Shown piece by piece: positions 22,785 through 34,085 of a DNA stretch of 64,000 nucleotides. Position numbers and translations under genes: made by a program. Under the pieces are notes generated by a model. The model had not been told where the DNA came from and made no database searches. It was given only the letters and a program-made list of their open reading frames with translations. The stretch comes from Prionace glauca (taxonomy: Eukaryota; Chordata; Chondrichthyes; Carcharhiniformes; Carcharhinidae). Position 1 is the first letter of the stretch. Each line of letters starts with the position of its first letter. The DNA lies in contig CM075760.1 of NCBI GenBank assembly GCA_037974335.1, positions 21,098,291 to 21,162,290 on the forward strand, in the 5' to 3' direction.

Positions 22785-24230
22785 AGGCAGATATCTTGAG
22801 CTGGTTACAATTAACAGACAACTGGTCACATCCCCAACGGAAGAGACAGTAATCATGAACTTTTTCAAAATTCTCCCAGCGGCAGCCAATAATATTTGGC
22901 TGTGGAGGCAAACTTACCCAGTCCTGAATAAACTGAAGAAGTAAGAGCTGATGGGGGTAACCAAAAGGCTGTTACAGCAGAATTGCACCCATATTGGAGT
23001 GGCAGAGAACAACTGACTGTGGAAGATGACATACTCCTATGGGGTTCAAGAGTGTCATCCTGAGACACCATCCCAACCCGGCCGAACTTTACCAAGGCCA
23101 CCCAGGAGTGGCAAACTGACGATCCTCCAAATTGCCACGTCTGGTGGCTAGGTATGGATACAGATATTTGCTTGTGTGTCAGTGTTGGCAATATCAACAA
23201 GGGCAGAACAGTCACCAGTCACTATTCTTTACACTTGGGTTGGCCGTAGACGTGAGTGCACATGGACAGTGCCGGACCGTTCATGGGGTCTGTGTTCCTG
23301 ATATTGGTAGATGCTCATTCAAAATGGATGGCCATACACAGGATGAGTTAATCAAATACAAGGAGAAGAGTGGAGAAACTTCACACCTCTTTCTTGACAC
23401 CAGGCATTCTGCAGGTGTTGAATTCTAAAAATGGACCACCCTCCATCAGTCAGGAATTTGTGCATTGCATGAACTTGAGCAATATTTGATGCGTTGCTGT
23501 AGAGGGTACTGGTGAGGCTGCAACATGAATACCGTGTGCAGTTTTGATCGGCGTACTTGTGGAAGGATATATTGGCCTTGGAGGGAGTGCAGAGAAGGTT
23601 CACTGGGCTGATACCAGAGATGAGGGGGTTAACCTATGAGGAGAGATTTAATAGACTGTGTCTGTATTCATTAGAGTTTAGAAGGCTGAGGGGGGATCTC
23701 ATAAGATAATGAAGGGGATGGATAGGGTAGAGGTAGAGAGTTTCTTCCCGCTTAGAAAGGACAGCAGGACTAGAGGGCACAGCCTCAAAATAATGGGGGG
23801 AGGACAGTTTAGATCGGAGTTGAGGAGGAACTTCTTCACTCAAAGGGTGGTGAATCTCTAGAATTCTCTGCCCATTGAAATGTGGAGGCTACCTCGCTGA
23901 ATACATTTAAGTCATGGGTAGATAGATTTCTGATAGACAAGGGAATTAAGGGTTATGGGGAGAAAGCGGGAAAGTGGAATTGATTCACTTCAGATCAGCC
24001 ATGATCTTGTCGAATGGCAGGGCAGGCTCGAAGGCCTACTGCTGCTCCCATTTCTTATGTTCTTATGCGTTAGGACAGTGCCCACATTACCCATCATCCA
24101 ATGGTCTGGCAGAAAGAGTTGTGTTCCCTGACAACTGAGTCGATATTGAAGAGAATCCTCAGCACCACAGGACATAAACAAACGGTCCCAGTTCCATTGC
24201 TACATAAATCCACCTGTGGCTTGAATCCTC
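22785..24230 (+). mobile_element. Ty3/gypsy LTR retrotransposon fossil, integrase region
   Basis: Two separated stretches, about 22950-23490 and 24067-24230, resemble the integrase part of a Ty3/gypsy pol: the CHVWW core start, the VDAHSKW-like catalytic-core words, and a SSNGLAER motif in the second stretch. No LTRs, gag or reverse transcriptase are seen. It is heavily broken and old, and is split by a younger CR1 insertion at 23497-24066. Confidence 0.75.
23497..24066 (+). mobile_element. CR1-type LINE 3' end inserted in the Ty3/gypsy fossil
   Basis: Same family as the long element at 48305-50720: it runs from the GTACTGGTGAGGCTGCAAC region to the tail TTTCTTATGTTCTTATG. It is interrupted by stops and clearly younger than the element it entered. 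Confidence 0.85.
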
Positions 24231-24235
24231 TTTGT

Positions 24236-25315
24236 GCCCCTCTCACACTCTTCTCAAGGTGCTGAGCGTCTGTCCCAGTGTCCCAGTTTCCCCCTCTCAC
24301 ACTCTCCTCAAGGTGCTGACAGTCTGTCCCAGTTTTACCCTTCTCGCACTCTCCTCCAAGTGCTGAGTATCTGTCCCAGTTTCCCCCTCTCACACTCTCC
24401 TCAAGGTGCTGACAGTCTGTCCCAGTTTCCCCCTCTCACACTCTCCTCCAGGTGCTGAATGTTTGTCCCAGTTTCCCCCTCTCACACTCTCCTCCAGGTG
24501 CTGAGTGTCTGTCCCAGTGTCCCCCTCTCACACTCTCCTCCAGGTGCTGAGTGTCTGCCCCAGTTTCCCCCTCTCACACTCTCCTCCAGGTGCTGAGCGT
24601 CTGTCCCAGTGTCCCTTCTCCCACTCTGCTCAAGGTGCTGACTGTCTGCCCCAGTTTACTCCTCCCACACTTTCCTTAAGGTGCTGACTGTCTATGCCAC
24701 TGTCACAGTGACCCCCACATGCTTCTGTGGGGGGGGGGGGGGGTCTGACTGTCTGTCTCAGTGTCCCCCTCTCACACTTTCCTCAAGGTGCTAACTCTCT
24801 GCCCTGGTGTCACAGTAAGTCTCTCGAATACTCTCCTCAAGGAGCTGACTGTCTGTCATAGTATCCTAGTGCCCTCCCCTCATAATCTCCTCAAGGTGCA
24901 AACTCTCTGCCCTGGTGTCCCAGTGATCGCCCCTCTCACACTCTGCTCAAGGCATTGCTTGCCTCTCTTGGTGTCCCAGTGACCCCCTCTCACAAGGTGC
25001 TGTTTTCCTGTCCCAGTGTCCCCCTCTCACACTCTCCTCAAGGTGCTCACTATCAGTCCCACAGTCTCAGTGTCCCCCTCAGACTCACCTCAAGGTGCTC
25101 ACTGTCAGTCCCACAGTCCCAGTGTCCCCCTCGGACCAACCTCAAGGTGCTCACTGTCAGTCCCACAGTCCCAGTGTCCCCCTCAGACCCACCTCAAGGT
25201 GCTCACTGTCAGTCCCACAGTCCCAGTGTCCCCCTCACACTCTCCTCAAGGTGTTCACTGTCAGTCCCACAGACCCAGTGTCCCCCTCAGACTGTCCTCA
25301 AGGTTACCCAATTAG
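24236..25315. repeat. minisatellite, unit about 45-50 bp
   Basis: More than 20 degenerate copies of a unit with CCTCTCACACTCTCCTC, AAGGTGCTGA and GTCTGTCCCAGTGTCC. The first half has shorter units (about 45 bp); the last five units (about 25020-25310) are more alike and about 58-60 bp, with CTCACTGTCAGTCCCACAG. A 14-G run lies near 24730. Confidence 0.9.
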
Positions 25316-25600
25316 CTTCTTCTGTGCTGCAATGAGTTTATGACTGGAAATATATAATGTAGCTGCAGTAATATATTACAGAACTAGAAATTAATAAGAA
25401 ATGGAAATGGGGGAGTGCTTTACTCAGAGATGTGAGAGAGAGGAGGAAGTTCTATGTTTTCTGAGGATCAATCTTCGTTCACCCAAAGCCTGCAGTTCAG
25501 TTCGCTGGAGGACTAGAGATTTTCCAATCCTCCAACTCTCCTATTGGTTCACATCTTAGCTTGCCGGTCACAGAGGTTGGGCACAGCCCCGAACATGTGC
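25316..25600. other. intergenic, nothing recognised
   Basis: No feature seen. Confidence 0.4.
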
Positions 25601-26005
25601 AGATTCCCTTCTTCCTTTGGACATGTACAGTCCTGGGCTGGGGGGGAGGGGGGAGATCACCGAGCGGCTTCTCACTCTGGGCGGAGCCACCAGCCGCATG
25701 AGCAGAAATCTTGGCTCGAGGAGGGGAAGGGGAACAATGGGTGGGGGAGGGGGTCCCAGGAGGGGGAGGTGGAGGGAAACAATGGGTGGGGGCGGGTCTC
25801 TCAGAATGGGAGGGGAATAATGAGTGGGGGCAGGGCCCCAGAGTGGGAGGGAAAGGGGAAGGGGAACAGTGGGTGGGGGCAGGGCTTCTGGGAGGCGAGG
25901 GGAACTATGGGTGGGGGTGGGGCTCCCAGAAGGGGAGGGAGCAATGGGTGGGAGTGCGGCTCCTGGCAGGGGGGCAATGGGTGGGGGCAGGGCTCCCATG
26001 TCCCA
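25601..26005 (+). repeat. G-rich minisatellite
   Basis: Units of about 30-45 bp around GGGGAACAATGGGTGGGGG and CAGGGCTCC. Strongly G-rich on the + strand, with G-run spacing that fits quadruplex formation. Long frames on both strands are repeat translation. Confidence 0.8.
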
Positions 26006-26345
26006 TGAGGCATACAAGATGATCAATGGATTGGATACGGTGGATAGTGTGAGCCTTTTACCTCGGATGGTGATGGCTAACACAAGGGGTCATAGCTTTA
26101 AATAAATGGCTGGTAACTATAGGACGGATATCAGAGGTAGGTTCTTTACTCAGAGGGTAGTAAGGTCATGCCTGCAGCAGTTGTGGACTCGCCAACTTTA
26201 AGGGCGTTCAAATGGTCAGTGGATAGACATATGGATAACATTGGAATAGTTTAGGTTAGAGGGTCATTAGATTGTTGCGCCAACCAGTGGAACCATTGAG
26301 GGCCGAAGTGCCTGTACTGCGCTATAAGTTCTATGTTCTTTGTCC
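26006..26345 (+). mobile_element. CR1-type LINE 3' end
   Basis: C-terminal RT remnant (YKMINGLDTVDSVSLLPRM) and 3' UTR with GTTGCGCCAACCAGTGGAACC, ending TTCTATGTTCT. Same subfamily as 5142-5348. Confidence 0.85.
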
Positions 26346-26411
26346 GCGTGCTGGAGTTCCCACCCCCCTGACCTTACAATTACGAAGGGGTTCAATAATC
26401 CAGTAGTGATT

Positions 26412-26708
26412 TCGAGGGCAGCACAGTGGGTTAGCACTGCTGCCTCATAGCACAGGGACCCGGGTTCGATTCCTGGCTTGGGTCTCTGTTGTGTGGAGTT
26501 TGCATGTTCTTCCTGTGTCTGCGTGGGTTTCCTCCAGGTGCTCCAGTTTCCTCCCACAGTCCAAAAAGATGTGCTGGTTAGGTGCATTAGCCATGCTAAA
26601 TTCTCCCTCAGTGTACCCGACCAGCAGCCAGAGTGGGAGGACAAGGGGGTTTACATAACAACTTCACTGCAGTGTTAACGTAAGCCTACTTGTGACTAAT
26701 AAATAAGC
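26412..26708 (+). repeat. tRNA-headed SINE, near full length
   Basis: The head has GCACAGTGGGTTAGCACTGC and GGGTTCGATTCCTGGC (box A/B-like); the body has TGCGTGGGTTTCCTCCAGG; the 3' part has GTAAGCCTACTTGTGAC and an AATAAAT-type end. This is the common tRNA-derived SINE of elasmobranchs (HE1-like). It is not a tRNA gene. Confidence 0.85.
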
Positions 26709-26714
26709 TCTAAC

Positions 26715-26955
26715 AGGAAAAGTTCTTTATCCAGCGAGTGGTGAGAATGACAGACTCATCACCACAGCGAGTGACTGAGGTGAACAGCATGAATACACTG
26801 AAGGGGAAGCTGGATACATACATGAGGGAGGAAGGAATAGAAGGATATGCTGATGGGAGGAGATGGAGAGGGGTGGGTGGAGGGTCATGTGGAACATAAA
26901 CACTGACACAGACTGACTGAGCCGACTGGCCTGGCCCTGTGCTGTAGACTCAATG
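26715..26955 (+). mobile_element. LINE 3' end fragment
   Basis: Remnant of the CR1 C-terminal region (TTCTTTATCCAGCGAGTGG) ending with the GGCCCTGTGCTGTAGACTC 3' words. Confidence 0.6.
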
Positions 26956-27129
26956 GAACAGGGAAAATGTATTTATTTTAGGCCTATCTGTAGTGGTAGA
27001 AAAAACACTATTTACTGTCCAGGATTAAATAAATGTCCTTCATCAGCTTTTGTGGATCATTTCAGTGGAAATGTGCTCTCCCAGGCTCAAAGAGTATCAG
27101 CCCACTTGGAGCAAAGTTGTGAGACTCGT

Positions 27130-27735
27130 ACATTGTGAATTCTCACTATATAGAAGGCATCTCAATCTAGTCTACACATTGTAGTAAACTAAAATCAAGG
27201 GGCTCATATGAAGAATTCTACACTGCCCCCCCATCGCCAAGGGGCAAAAAACATTAGTGGATGTCATATATGGACCTCCAAACTGCAGTGATGATGTTGG
27301 GAATGGCCTTAAACACAAAATTAGAGATGCATGTGATAAGGGAGTATTGGTGATCATGGATGATTTTAATTTGCACATAGATTGAGCAAATCAAATTAGC
27401 CACAATGCCGCAAAAGAGGACTTCCTGGAATGTATACAGGATGGTTTAATTGACCAATATCTGGAGGAACCAACTGGATAGCAGGCCAGCTGATACTGGG
27501 TACTGTGTACTGAGAAGGGAATCGTTGCCAATCCAATTGTACCAGACCCCTTCAGGATGAGCGACCGTAACATGATAAGATTTTTTAAAATCAAACTGGA
27601 GAATGAAGTAGTTGATTCGGAGACAAGGTGCAATATCTTAAGAAACCTATGAGGATATGAGACGTGAGTTGGCCTTGATAGATTGGGGAGAGTTACTTCA
27701 AGAGATGGCAGTGGATAGGTGGCACAGGAAGCAAT
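27130..27735 (+). mobile_element. LINE endonuclease-domain fragment
   Basis: The + strand keeps recognisable apurinic-endonuclease codons (a DFNLHI core near 27360 and KEDFLECIQDGLIDQY) with stops between. It is an old, isolated 5' region of a CR1-like LINE. Confidence 0.7.
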
Positions 27736-27774
27736 CCCGTGATTACAACCCAAGAGGTCCTGCTTTTTAACTTT

Positions 27775-28430
27775 CTACCTAACTCCCTTAACTGCTGTTG
27801 CAGGACATTGTCACTCTTCTTACCTCTATACCAATATGTACCATGGCCACTGGTTGTTCACCCTCTCGCTTCAGAATGCTTTCTGCCCTTCCTGGACCCG
27901 GACACCAGGGAGGCAACATAACATCCTGAAGTCTCTTTCATGTCCACAACAGCACCTATCTGCATCCCTAACTATAGAGCCCCTTATAACTATTGCTCTA
28001 GTGCACTTTGTACCTCCCTGCTAAATAACAAAGCCAGCCGTGGTGCCAGTGCTCTGGCTGCTGTATTTATCCCCTGATAGGCTATAACCCCCCAACAGTA
28101 TCCAAAACAGTGTACTTGTTAGAGAAGGAGACGACCACAGGGGATTCCTGTACTGACTGCCTGCCCCTTCTAGCAGTCCCCAATCTATCTGCTTGCACCT
28201 TGGGTGTGGCCAAGTTTCTAAACGTCCTATCTATGACACTTTCTGCCATCTTCACGCTGCTAAGTGCATCCAACTGCTGCTCCAACCTATCCATGCTGGC
28301 CTTAAGGAGCTGCAGTGGGGTACACTTCCTGTAGACATCGTCATCCGAGACACTGGAAGCAGCACAGATCTCCCACATCTCACAAGTGCAGCACTTAACC
28401 CCACTGACTGACATTTTGAGCACCAATTAA
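27775..28430 (-). mobile_element. LINE ORF1 fragment
   Basis: The - strand frame at 28082-28426 gives 114 residues with a C..C..CxxC-like start (VKCCTCEMWEICAASS), a heptad-like stretch (LEQQLDALSS) and a SNKYTVLDTV end. This layout resembles ORF1 of shark CR1-like LINEs. I do not take it as a host gene, because a related stretch sits at 37713-37925 next to RT sequence. Confidence 0.55.
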
Positions 28431-28645
28431 ATTATTTAAGAAAATTTATAAAACTCTTACCTTCACTTTTATCTTCTCACATTGTCTTTTTTTTTAATAA
28501 ATTGGGGTTGTTCTCCTTGGAGCAAAGTAGATTGATAGAGGTGTACAAAGGTACATGGAGGTGTCGAAGTTTACATGCTCTGTTTACACATGTACAAGCT
28601 TTCTGGGTCATCCAGTCTCGAAATGTTGGTTCTATTTTCTCTGAA

Positions 28646-28905
28646 GTGGAGATGGTGGTGTTGGACCGGGGTAAACACAGTAAGAAGTCTCACTGCACCA
28701 GATTAAAGTCCAATGGGTTTAAAATTGGTGGCAAATCCACTAGCTTTCTGTGTGCTGCTCCTTCGTCATGTGAGTGGAGTTCTGTCCACAAACAAGGCAT
28801 AGAAAGACACAAACTCAATTCACAAAATAATGGTTGGAATGCAATTTTTACAGGTAATTAAGTCTTAAAGGTACAGACAATGTGAGTGGGGAGAGCGTTC
28901 TATTC
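28646..28905. mobile_element. Penelope-like element, terminal piece
   Basis: Has the element end (GTTGGACCGGGGTAAACACA, CTGCACCAGATTAAAGTCC, GAACTCAATTCACAAAATAA-like words) without the nuclease domain. Confidence 0.65.
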
Positions 28906-29094
28906 TCTCCCGACAGATGCTGTCAGATTTGCTGAGATTTTCCAGCATTTTCTGCTTTTATTTCCCTTTATTTTTCCTTCTCTGTCACCGCTCTGCCTCA
29001 TCAAGAAGACATTGGGACTCAGAGGGTTGATGCAGTTTGATGGACAAGTTGTCTCCATTCTGAACAATGGGGAACAAGCTCCTCCCACTTAATG

Positions 29095-29520
29095 ACATCA
29101 TTGCCCTCCACAAACATGGCGGCCTCGCGTGCGCACCGCTGCATGTTGCCCCCAATAAAGATGGCGAAAGGTAACCCGGAGCGAACCTGAGGAGCTGCGG
29201 CCCTGCTCGGAACAAACTGAGTCCGGGAAGCTCTCTTCCGCGGTTTGCTACTTACACCGCATGCTTACGCAGCGTTTTCACCCGTCTGGGCGATCCATTG
29301 CTCTCTCCGTACCGCCAATCACCTCGAACAGATTTCCGAGCCCAAAACAAAAACCGTTTTCCATCGCCATTACTCACACTGCGCATGCTCCAGTCAAAGC
29401 TGGGCCCGCCCCTCTTTCGCTCCGATTGGTTGGAGGACCGAGCGCTCCAGATCAGCCCTCCAGCACCTCCCCCTGTTCCCAATGGTCCAAGGCGCTGTCA
29501 ATCAGCCCAGTATTGTGACG
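29095..29520. promoter_or_regulatory. GC-rich promoter-like island
   Basis: Dense CpG compared with its AT-rich surroundings. It has YY1/ETS-type words of housekeeping promoters: AACATGGCGGCC at about 29113, AAAGATGGCGAAAGG at about 29157, CCGATTGG (CCAAT-box, reverse) near 29421 and GGGCCCGCCCC near 29402. No coding exon follows on either strand that I can identify, so the transcript it would serve is unknown. Confidence 0.5.
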
Positions 29521-29921
29521 ATGACTTGCTGCTTGTCCAATAATAACAGAGTCCCAGTGTAACAATGACCCACACACAAGCTCCAGTCCAATCAGAGTGG
29601 AGATGGAGCACAGAGAAAACACAGCAAAACACTGACTGACTCTGAGTGTAACATAAACAGTGTTTGTTCACATAATAAGAGTCACATTGCAGTATGTTAG
29701 TGAACACAGCATTACATCCAATGTAATGATAATCCAGTCAGTATCCAGTGCACCATAACCAAAGTTTAGGTTTCATTTGATAGTGTGACTGAGTCATGGT
29801 CTATTGATATAATGTATTTAAATTCCAGTGTGTGTTACTCTGCCACTGTCAGTATCAAACAATAACCTGTCAGCTATTCCAATTCTGCCAATGTCTACCA
29901 ATGTCGATGGTAGTCATGACA
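29521..29921. other. intergenic, nothing recognised
   Basis: No feature seen. Confidence 0.4.
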
Positions 29922-30318
29922 TAGAGATGCTGGCGTTGAACTGGGGTAAACACAGTAAGAAGTCTCACAACAGCAGGTTGAAGTTCAACCAATTTATTTA
30001 AGAACATAAGAAATAGGAGCAGGAGTAGGCCATCTGGCCCTTCGAGCCTGCCCCGCCATTCAATAAGATCATGGCTGATCTGTCGTGACTGAGCTCCACC
30101 TTCCCGCCCTCTCCCCATAACCCTTAATCCCCTCTCTTATCAAAAACCCATCAACCCGTTTCTTAAAAATATTTAACGAGGCAGCCTCCACCACTTCAAC
30201 GGGCAGAGAATTCCAGAGATTCACCACCCTTTGAGTGAAGTAATCCCACAAGCTTTACTATCAAATAAGCTGGTTGAACTTAAACCTGGTGTGGTGAGAC
30301 TTCTTACTGTATTTTACA
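29922..30318. mobile_element. Penelope-like element ends around a CR1 insertion
   Basis: The left end (GCGTTGAACTGGGGTAAACA) and the right end (CTGGTGTGGTGAGACTTCTT, in reverse) of the inverted-end family flank a CR1 copy at 30001-30243. The interior and nuclease domain are absent, so this is an end-to-end remnant. Confidence 0.65.
30001..30243 (-). mobile_element. young CR1-type LINE 3' end
   Basis: By eye nearly identical over its length to the 3' end of the long element at 48305-50720 (FFTQRVVNLWNSLPVEVVEA and FKKRVDGFLIREGIKGYGER on the - strand; CAGGAGTAGGCCATCTGGCC). It starts AAGAACATAAGAAATAGGAG. The likeness points to recent activity of this subfamily. Confidence 0.9.
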
Positions 30319-31050
30319 ACTGCAGCTCCTGGGGCTGACTGGAGTCTGGTATAATATTAATCACAAAGGTTGGTTTCAGTGTCTCTGAGGTCATTTGAAC
30401 TGCAGGTAATCTGACATTAAGGGAGACAAGAGGCCCAACAAACATCCGATTACAATAGGAGGACAAGATGTAAGGGAGCAATGATAATTTAAACTGTCTG
30501 TGTTATGGTGAGTGTCACTGGGAAGTGAGTGATAAAATAGAAGTGGAAACATTATAACAGAGACACATGTGACTGACTCAGCCTGACTGAGAGCTGTTAT
30601 ATTTGTGGCTAGAATAATGAGGGCATGAGAATCTCCTGAGATTTCTGATATCTGAGGTATATCTGCTAGAGGAACTGAAAATAATCAGTTCCTTCTCATG
30701 GTTATCTGCAGTTCTCAAGTTACACAGACACATAGGAAACAGAACTGACAGCTCATCAAACCCAATGGTTTAATCTTTTGTTTCAGACACATTGTGACTG
30801 AAAAGATCAAATATTAAAACTTAAGGGAGAAACATTCAAAATGACAAAAAGATGAGTGAACTATCGAATTAATCCCATTCACCATAACTCCGTCAATATT
30901 TATCCAATTTCCTTTTAAACTTACTATTAAACCTGCTTCGAGCACCTGTCAGTTTGTGCATTCCAGATCATATGATTGTGTAAAAAAATGTCCTTATCAC
31001 CCCCTTCAAATCTGTTGTCAATTATATTAAATCTTTGTGTCCTCTGCTTA
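30319..31050. other. intergenic, nothing recognised
   Basis: AT-rich; about 30860-31040 faintly resembles a reverse LINE RT region. No gene. Confidence 0.4.
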
Positions 31051-31385
31051 AGGTCAAGATTGTAATAACTGAGAGAGGTTTCGGGCAGAGTTTACTGGTA
31101 CAGGACCCGGATTGTAATAACTCAGAGAGGTTTACAACAAAGAATACGGATACTAGGCTCAGACTAAAATAACTGAGAGAGGTTCAGGGCAGAGTTTTCT
31201 GTTGCAAGGCCCACATTTTAATAACTGAGAGAGGTTCAGGGCAGAGTTTACTAAAACAAGGTCCGGATTGTAATAACTGAGAGAGGTTTAGGGCAGACAT
31301 TACTGATACAAGGTCCAGATTGTTATAACTGAGAGAGGTTTAGGGCAGAGATTACTGATACAAGGCCCAGATTGTGGTGATGAGG
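31051..31385 (+). repeat. tandem repeat, unit about 52-56 bp, six copies
   Basis: Each unit contains GAGAGAGGTT, GGGCAGAG.TTACTG and a CAAGGCCCAGATTGTAATAA-type end. The copies are diverged. Confidence 0.85.
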
Positions 31386-31910
31386 AAAGATTGGAATGGC
31401 AAGGTTTGTTTCCCCAGAGCAGAGGAGGCTGAGGGGGACCGAACTGAGGTGTCCAAAATTATGTGGAAGCCATGACAGGGTGGATAGAAAAGGCTTGTTT
31501 CCCCTGAGCAGAGAGAGGTCATTTATTGTGGGTGGGTGGGGATCGGGGTTGGGGGGGGGGCATGGGGTGATGCGTGGTAATGGTTGGGAGGGGGTTAGTG
31601 GGGCCTGCACAGATATAAAGTGATTGGTGGAAGGATTAGAAGGGGCATTGGGAAGAAGGTTCTCATTCAAGGGATGGTGGGTGTCTGGAATTTGCTGCCT
31701 AAACTGATGGTTCAGATAGAAATCTCTTGGCTCACTCGCCTCACACACAGATCTATAGCTGAAATGCTGGAACCTGTAGAAAGCGGGGCTCGGGGCTGGA
31801 TCGCTGGAAAGTGGGATTAGAATGAAGGGCTAGTCTTTATTTTCCAAGCTGGTGAAGATGTGAATGGCTGAATGGCCTCTTTCTGTGCCACACCTTTTCC
31901 CTGCTTTCTG
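31386..31910 (+). mobile_element. LINE 3' end, diverged
   Basis: CR1-like C-terminal remnant (GTTCTCATTCAAGGGATGG, CTGGAATTTGCTGCC) ending with the 3' words GAATGGCCTCTTTCTGTGCC. Confidence 0.65.
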
Positions 31911-32107
31911 TTTGCCCTATTGATGGGCAGAATGGAGGAGTGAGCAGGTTTTTAATTAGTAACAAGAGCAGGAATGAGGGAAGATGGTGAGGCAAAGCTG
32001 ATTTTTTTCTGATTTCCACCCTTCCCCTCATCAAAGTGAGTCAGAATTCATCCCACCTCCCCACCCCCCATCCCCACCTGTACTGTGCTCCCTCCAAATA
32101 CATTTGC

Positions 32108-32910
32108 CGGAGTGGCAGCGCATTAGCACAGTGTTAGCACTGCAGCCTCCTAGTGCCAAGGACCCGTGTTCAATTCCAGCCTTTTGTCATTGTCTTTGTG
32201 GGGTTTTCATGTTCCTCCCATATAGAGTCATAGAGGTTTACAGCATGGAAACAGGCCCTCCAGCCCAACTGCTCCATGCTGCCCTTTTAAAAAAACCCTA
32301 AGCTAATCCCAATTGCTTGTATTTGGCCCATATCCCTCTGTACCCATCACACCCATGTAACTGTCTAAATGCATTTTAAAAGACAAAATTGTACCCATCT
32401 CTACGACTACATCTGGCAGCTTGTTCCAGACACTCACCACCCTCTGTGTGAAAAAAAAAATGCTCCCCTGGACACTTTTGTATCTTTCCCCTCCCATCTG
32501 AATCCAAGCCCTCTAGTTTTAGACTCCCCTACATTTGGGAAAAGATATTGACTATCGAGATGATCTGTGCCCCTCATTATTTTATAGACCTTTACCCCTC
32601 AGCCTCCTAAGCTCCAGTGAAAAAAGTTACAGTCTATCCAGCTTCTCCTGATAACTCCCAGTAGCATCAAGTCCCAGTAGCATCCTAGTAAATCTTTTCT
32701 GCATTCTTTACAGTTTAATAATATCCTTTTTATAACAGGATGACCAGAATATCTGTGGGGTCTGAAGGATGGGCAGGTTAGCTGGATTGACCATGCTAAA
32801 TTCTCCCTTAATGTCCAAACATGTGAAGGTTAGGGGGAATAGAGAGTATTGTGGGGTTACGGGAGTAGGGTAAAATGCTCTGTTGATATAGACTTGATGC
32901 ACTGTTGGGA
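32108..32910 (+). repeat. tRNA-headed SINE split by a CR1 insertion
   Basis: The head is at 32108-32222 (GTTAGCACTGCAGCCTCC, GTTCAATTCCAGCC) and the body resumes near 32780 (GACCATGCTAAATTCTCCC). The CR1 at 32224-32755 lies between them. Confidence 0.6.
32224..32755 (-). mobile_element. CR1-type LINE 3' end
   Basis: Reverse orientation, from the GAGTCATAGAGGTTTACAGC tail side through the RT C-terminus to TATAACAGGATGACCAGAAT. Same family as 13806-14860. Confidence 0.8.
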
Positions 32911-32954
32911 TTTTATGATTTTAACGGGGGTGGGTAGTTTGATATCTGGGGGAG

Positions 32955-33262
32955 AGTGTTGCAGCACAGTGGCACGGTGGTTAGCAATGCTGCCTCTCAG
33001 CGCTAGGGCCCCAAATTCGATTCCCGGCTTGGGTCACTGTCTGTGTGGAGTTTGCACATTCTCCCCATGTCTGCATGGGTTTCCTCCAGATGCTCTGGTT
33101 TCCTCCAGCAGTCCGAAAGACGTGCTGGTTAGATGCATTGGCCATGCTAAATTCTCCGAAAGTGCATCCGAACAGGAATGTGGCGACTCGGGAATTTTCA
33201 CAGGAATTGCATTGCAGTGTTAATGTAAGCCGACTTATTAGTGACACTAATAATAAACTTTA
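32955..33262 (+). repeat. tRNA-headed SINE, full length
   Basis: Best-preserved copy in the window: head GCACGGTGGTTAGCAATGC with AATTCGATTCCCGGC, body CATGGGTTTCCTCC and GCTAAATTCTCC, tail GTGACACTAATAATAAACTT. HE1-like elasmobranch SINE. Confidence 0.88.
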
Positions 33263-33299
33263 ACTGCAGGTTAAGGTGCCGCTGTGACAATGCACCCTC

Positions 33300-33790
33300 T
33301 TGTTTAAGAACAAAGAACAAAGAACAAAGAAAAAAGCAGCCCGGGAAACAGGCCCTTCGGCCCAACGAGCCCGCACCACCATCTTAACACCACCAGTCTC
33401 CCCCTTCACCCATGACCCTTATCTAATTTTTTATGGCCATCCACATTGAGGGAAACTAATTTTGGGAGAACTTATTACTGCCAATCAGCCTATTAGTACA
33501 TCTTTGGGGTGTGGGAGGAAACCGGAGCACCCGGAGAAAACCCACGCAAGCACGGGGAGAATGCGCAAACTCCCCCAGGCACCGGCCCAAATCCATGTGT
33601 CTGCACAGCAATCAGTGATAGTCACTGAGCTGTCATCTTGCCCAGTATCTGGTCCAGTTTAGGCACACACTAACGACATGAAGCACTGGGCCAATCTCGA
33701 ACAACCAAGAGCTGCCCAAGTACGACCCATCGCATGTATGCCCCTCGTTGGACACAAGGCGGACCGACTTAAAACCAGTGAATGAAAAAG
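33300..33790 (-). repeat. composite SINE
   Basis: Begins with an AAAGAACAAAGAACAAAG tail. The reverse complement contains GTGCTTGCGTGGGTTTTCTC and CCTCCCACACCCCAAAGATG, as in the + strand copy at 51735-52185 and the copy at 35709-36180. Internal ends differ from the HE1-like SINE. Confidence 0.7.
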
Positions 33791-33884
33791 AGAAAAGAAA
33801 GCATTATCATTGTACCAGATCCATTTACCCTACCAGGGACGCCCCAATGCGAATGACCCTTATTTAAATCAATCTCCTATATCC

Positions 33885-34085
33885 ATCCATCTCCAACTCA
33901 CTCATGTGCCTGTCTCAGTTACTCTTAAACAACTCTAGCGTGTTTGCCTCCACCACCTTACTTGGCAGAGCATTGCATATCCCCACTACCCTCTGTGTGA
34001 AAAACCTCCCTCTAATATCTGTGTTAAACCTCTCCCTCCTCCCCTTAAGCCCAACTCCCCTCGTACTGTGTGTCTCTAAACACTC
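33885..34085 (-). mobile_element. LINE 3' region fragment
   Basis: The - strand reads DIRGRFFTQRVVGICNALPS, the C-terminal CR1 signature, with its C-terminal side leftward. Confidence 0.8.

Noticed and set aside
25568-26083. 171-codon - strand Pro-rich frame and its + strand partners
   Set aside because: Minisatellite translation on both strands.
27775-28430. Cys-rich 114-residue - strand frame as a small host protein
   Set aside because: The same kind of stretch adjoins LINE RT at 37713-37925, so an ORF1 fragment is the better reading.
32955-33030. tRNA gene call from box A/B-like words in SINE heads
   Set aside because: No cloverleaf or anticodon arm; these are tRNA-derived SINEs with long bodies and tails.
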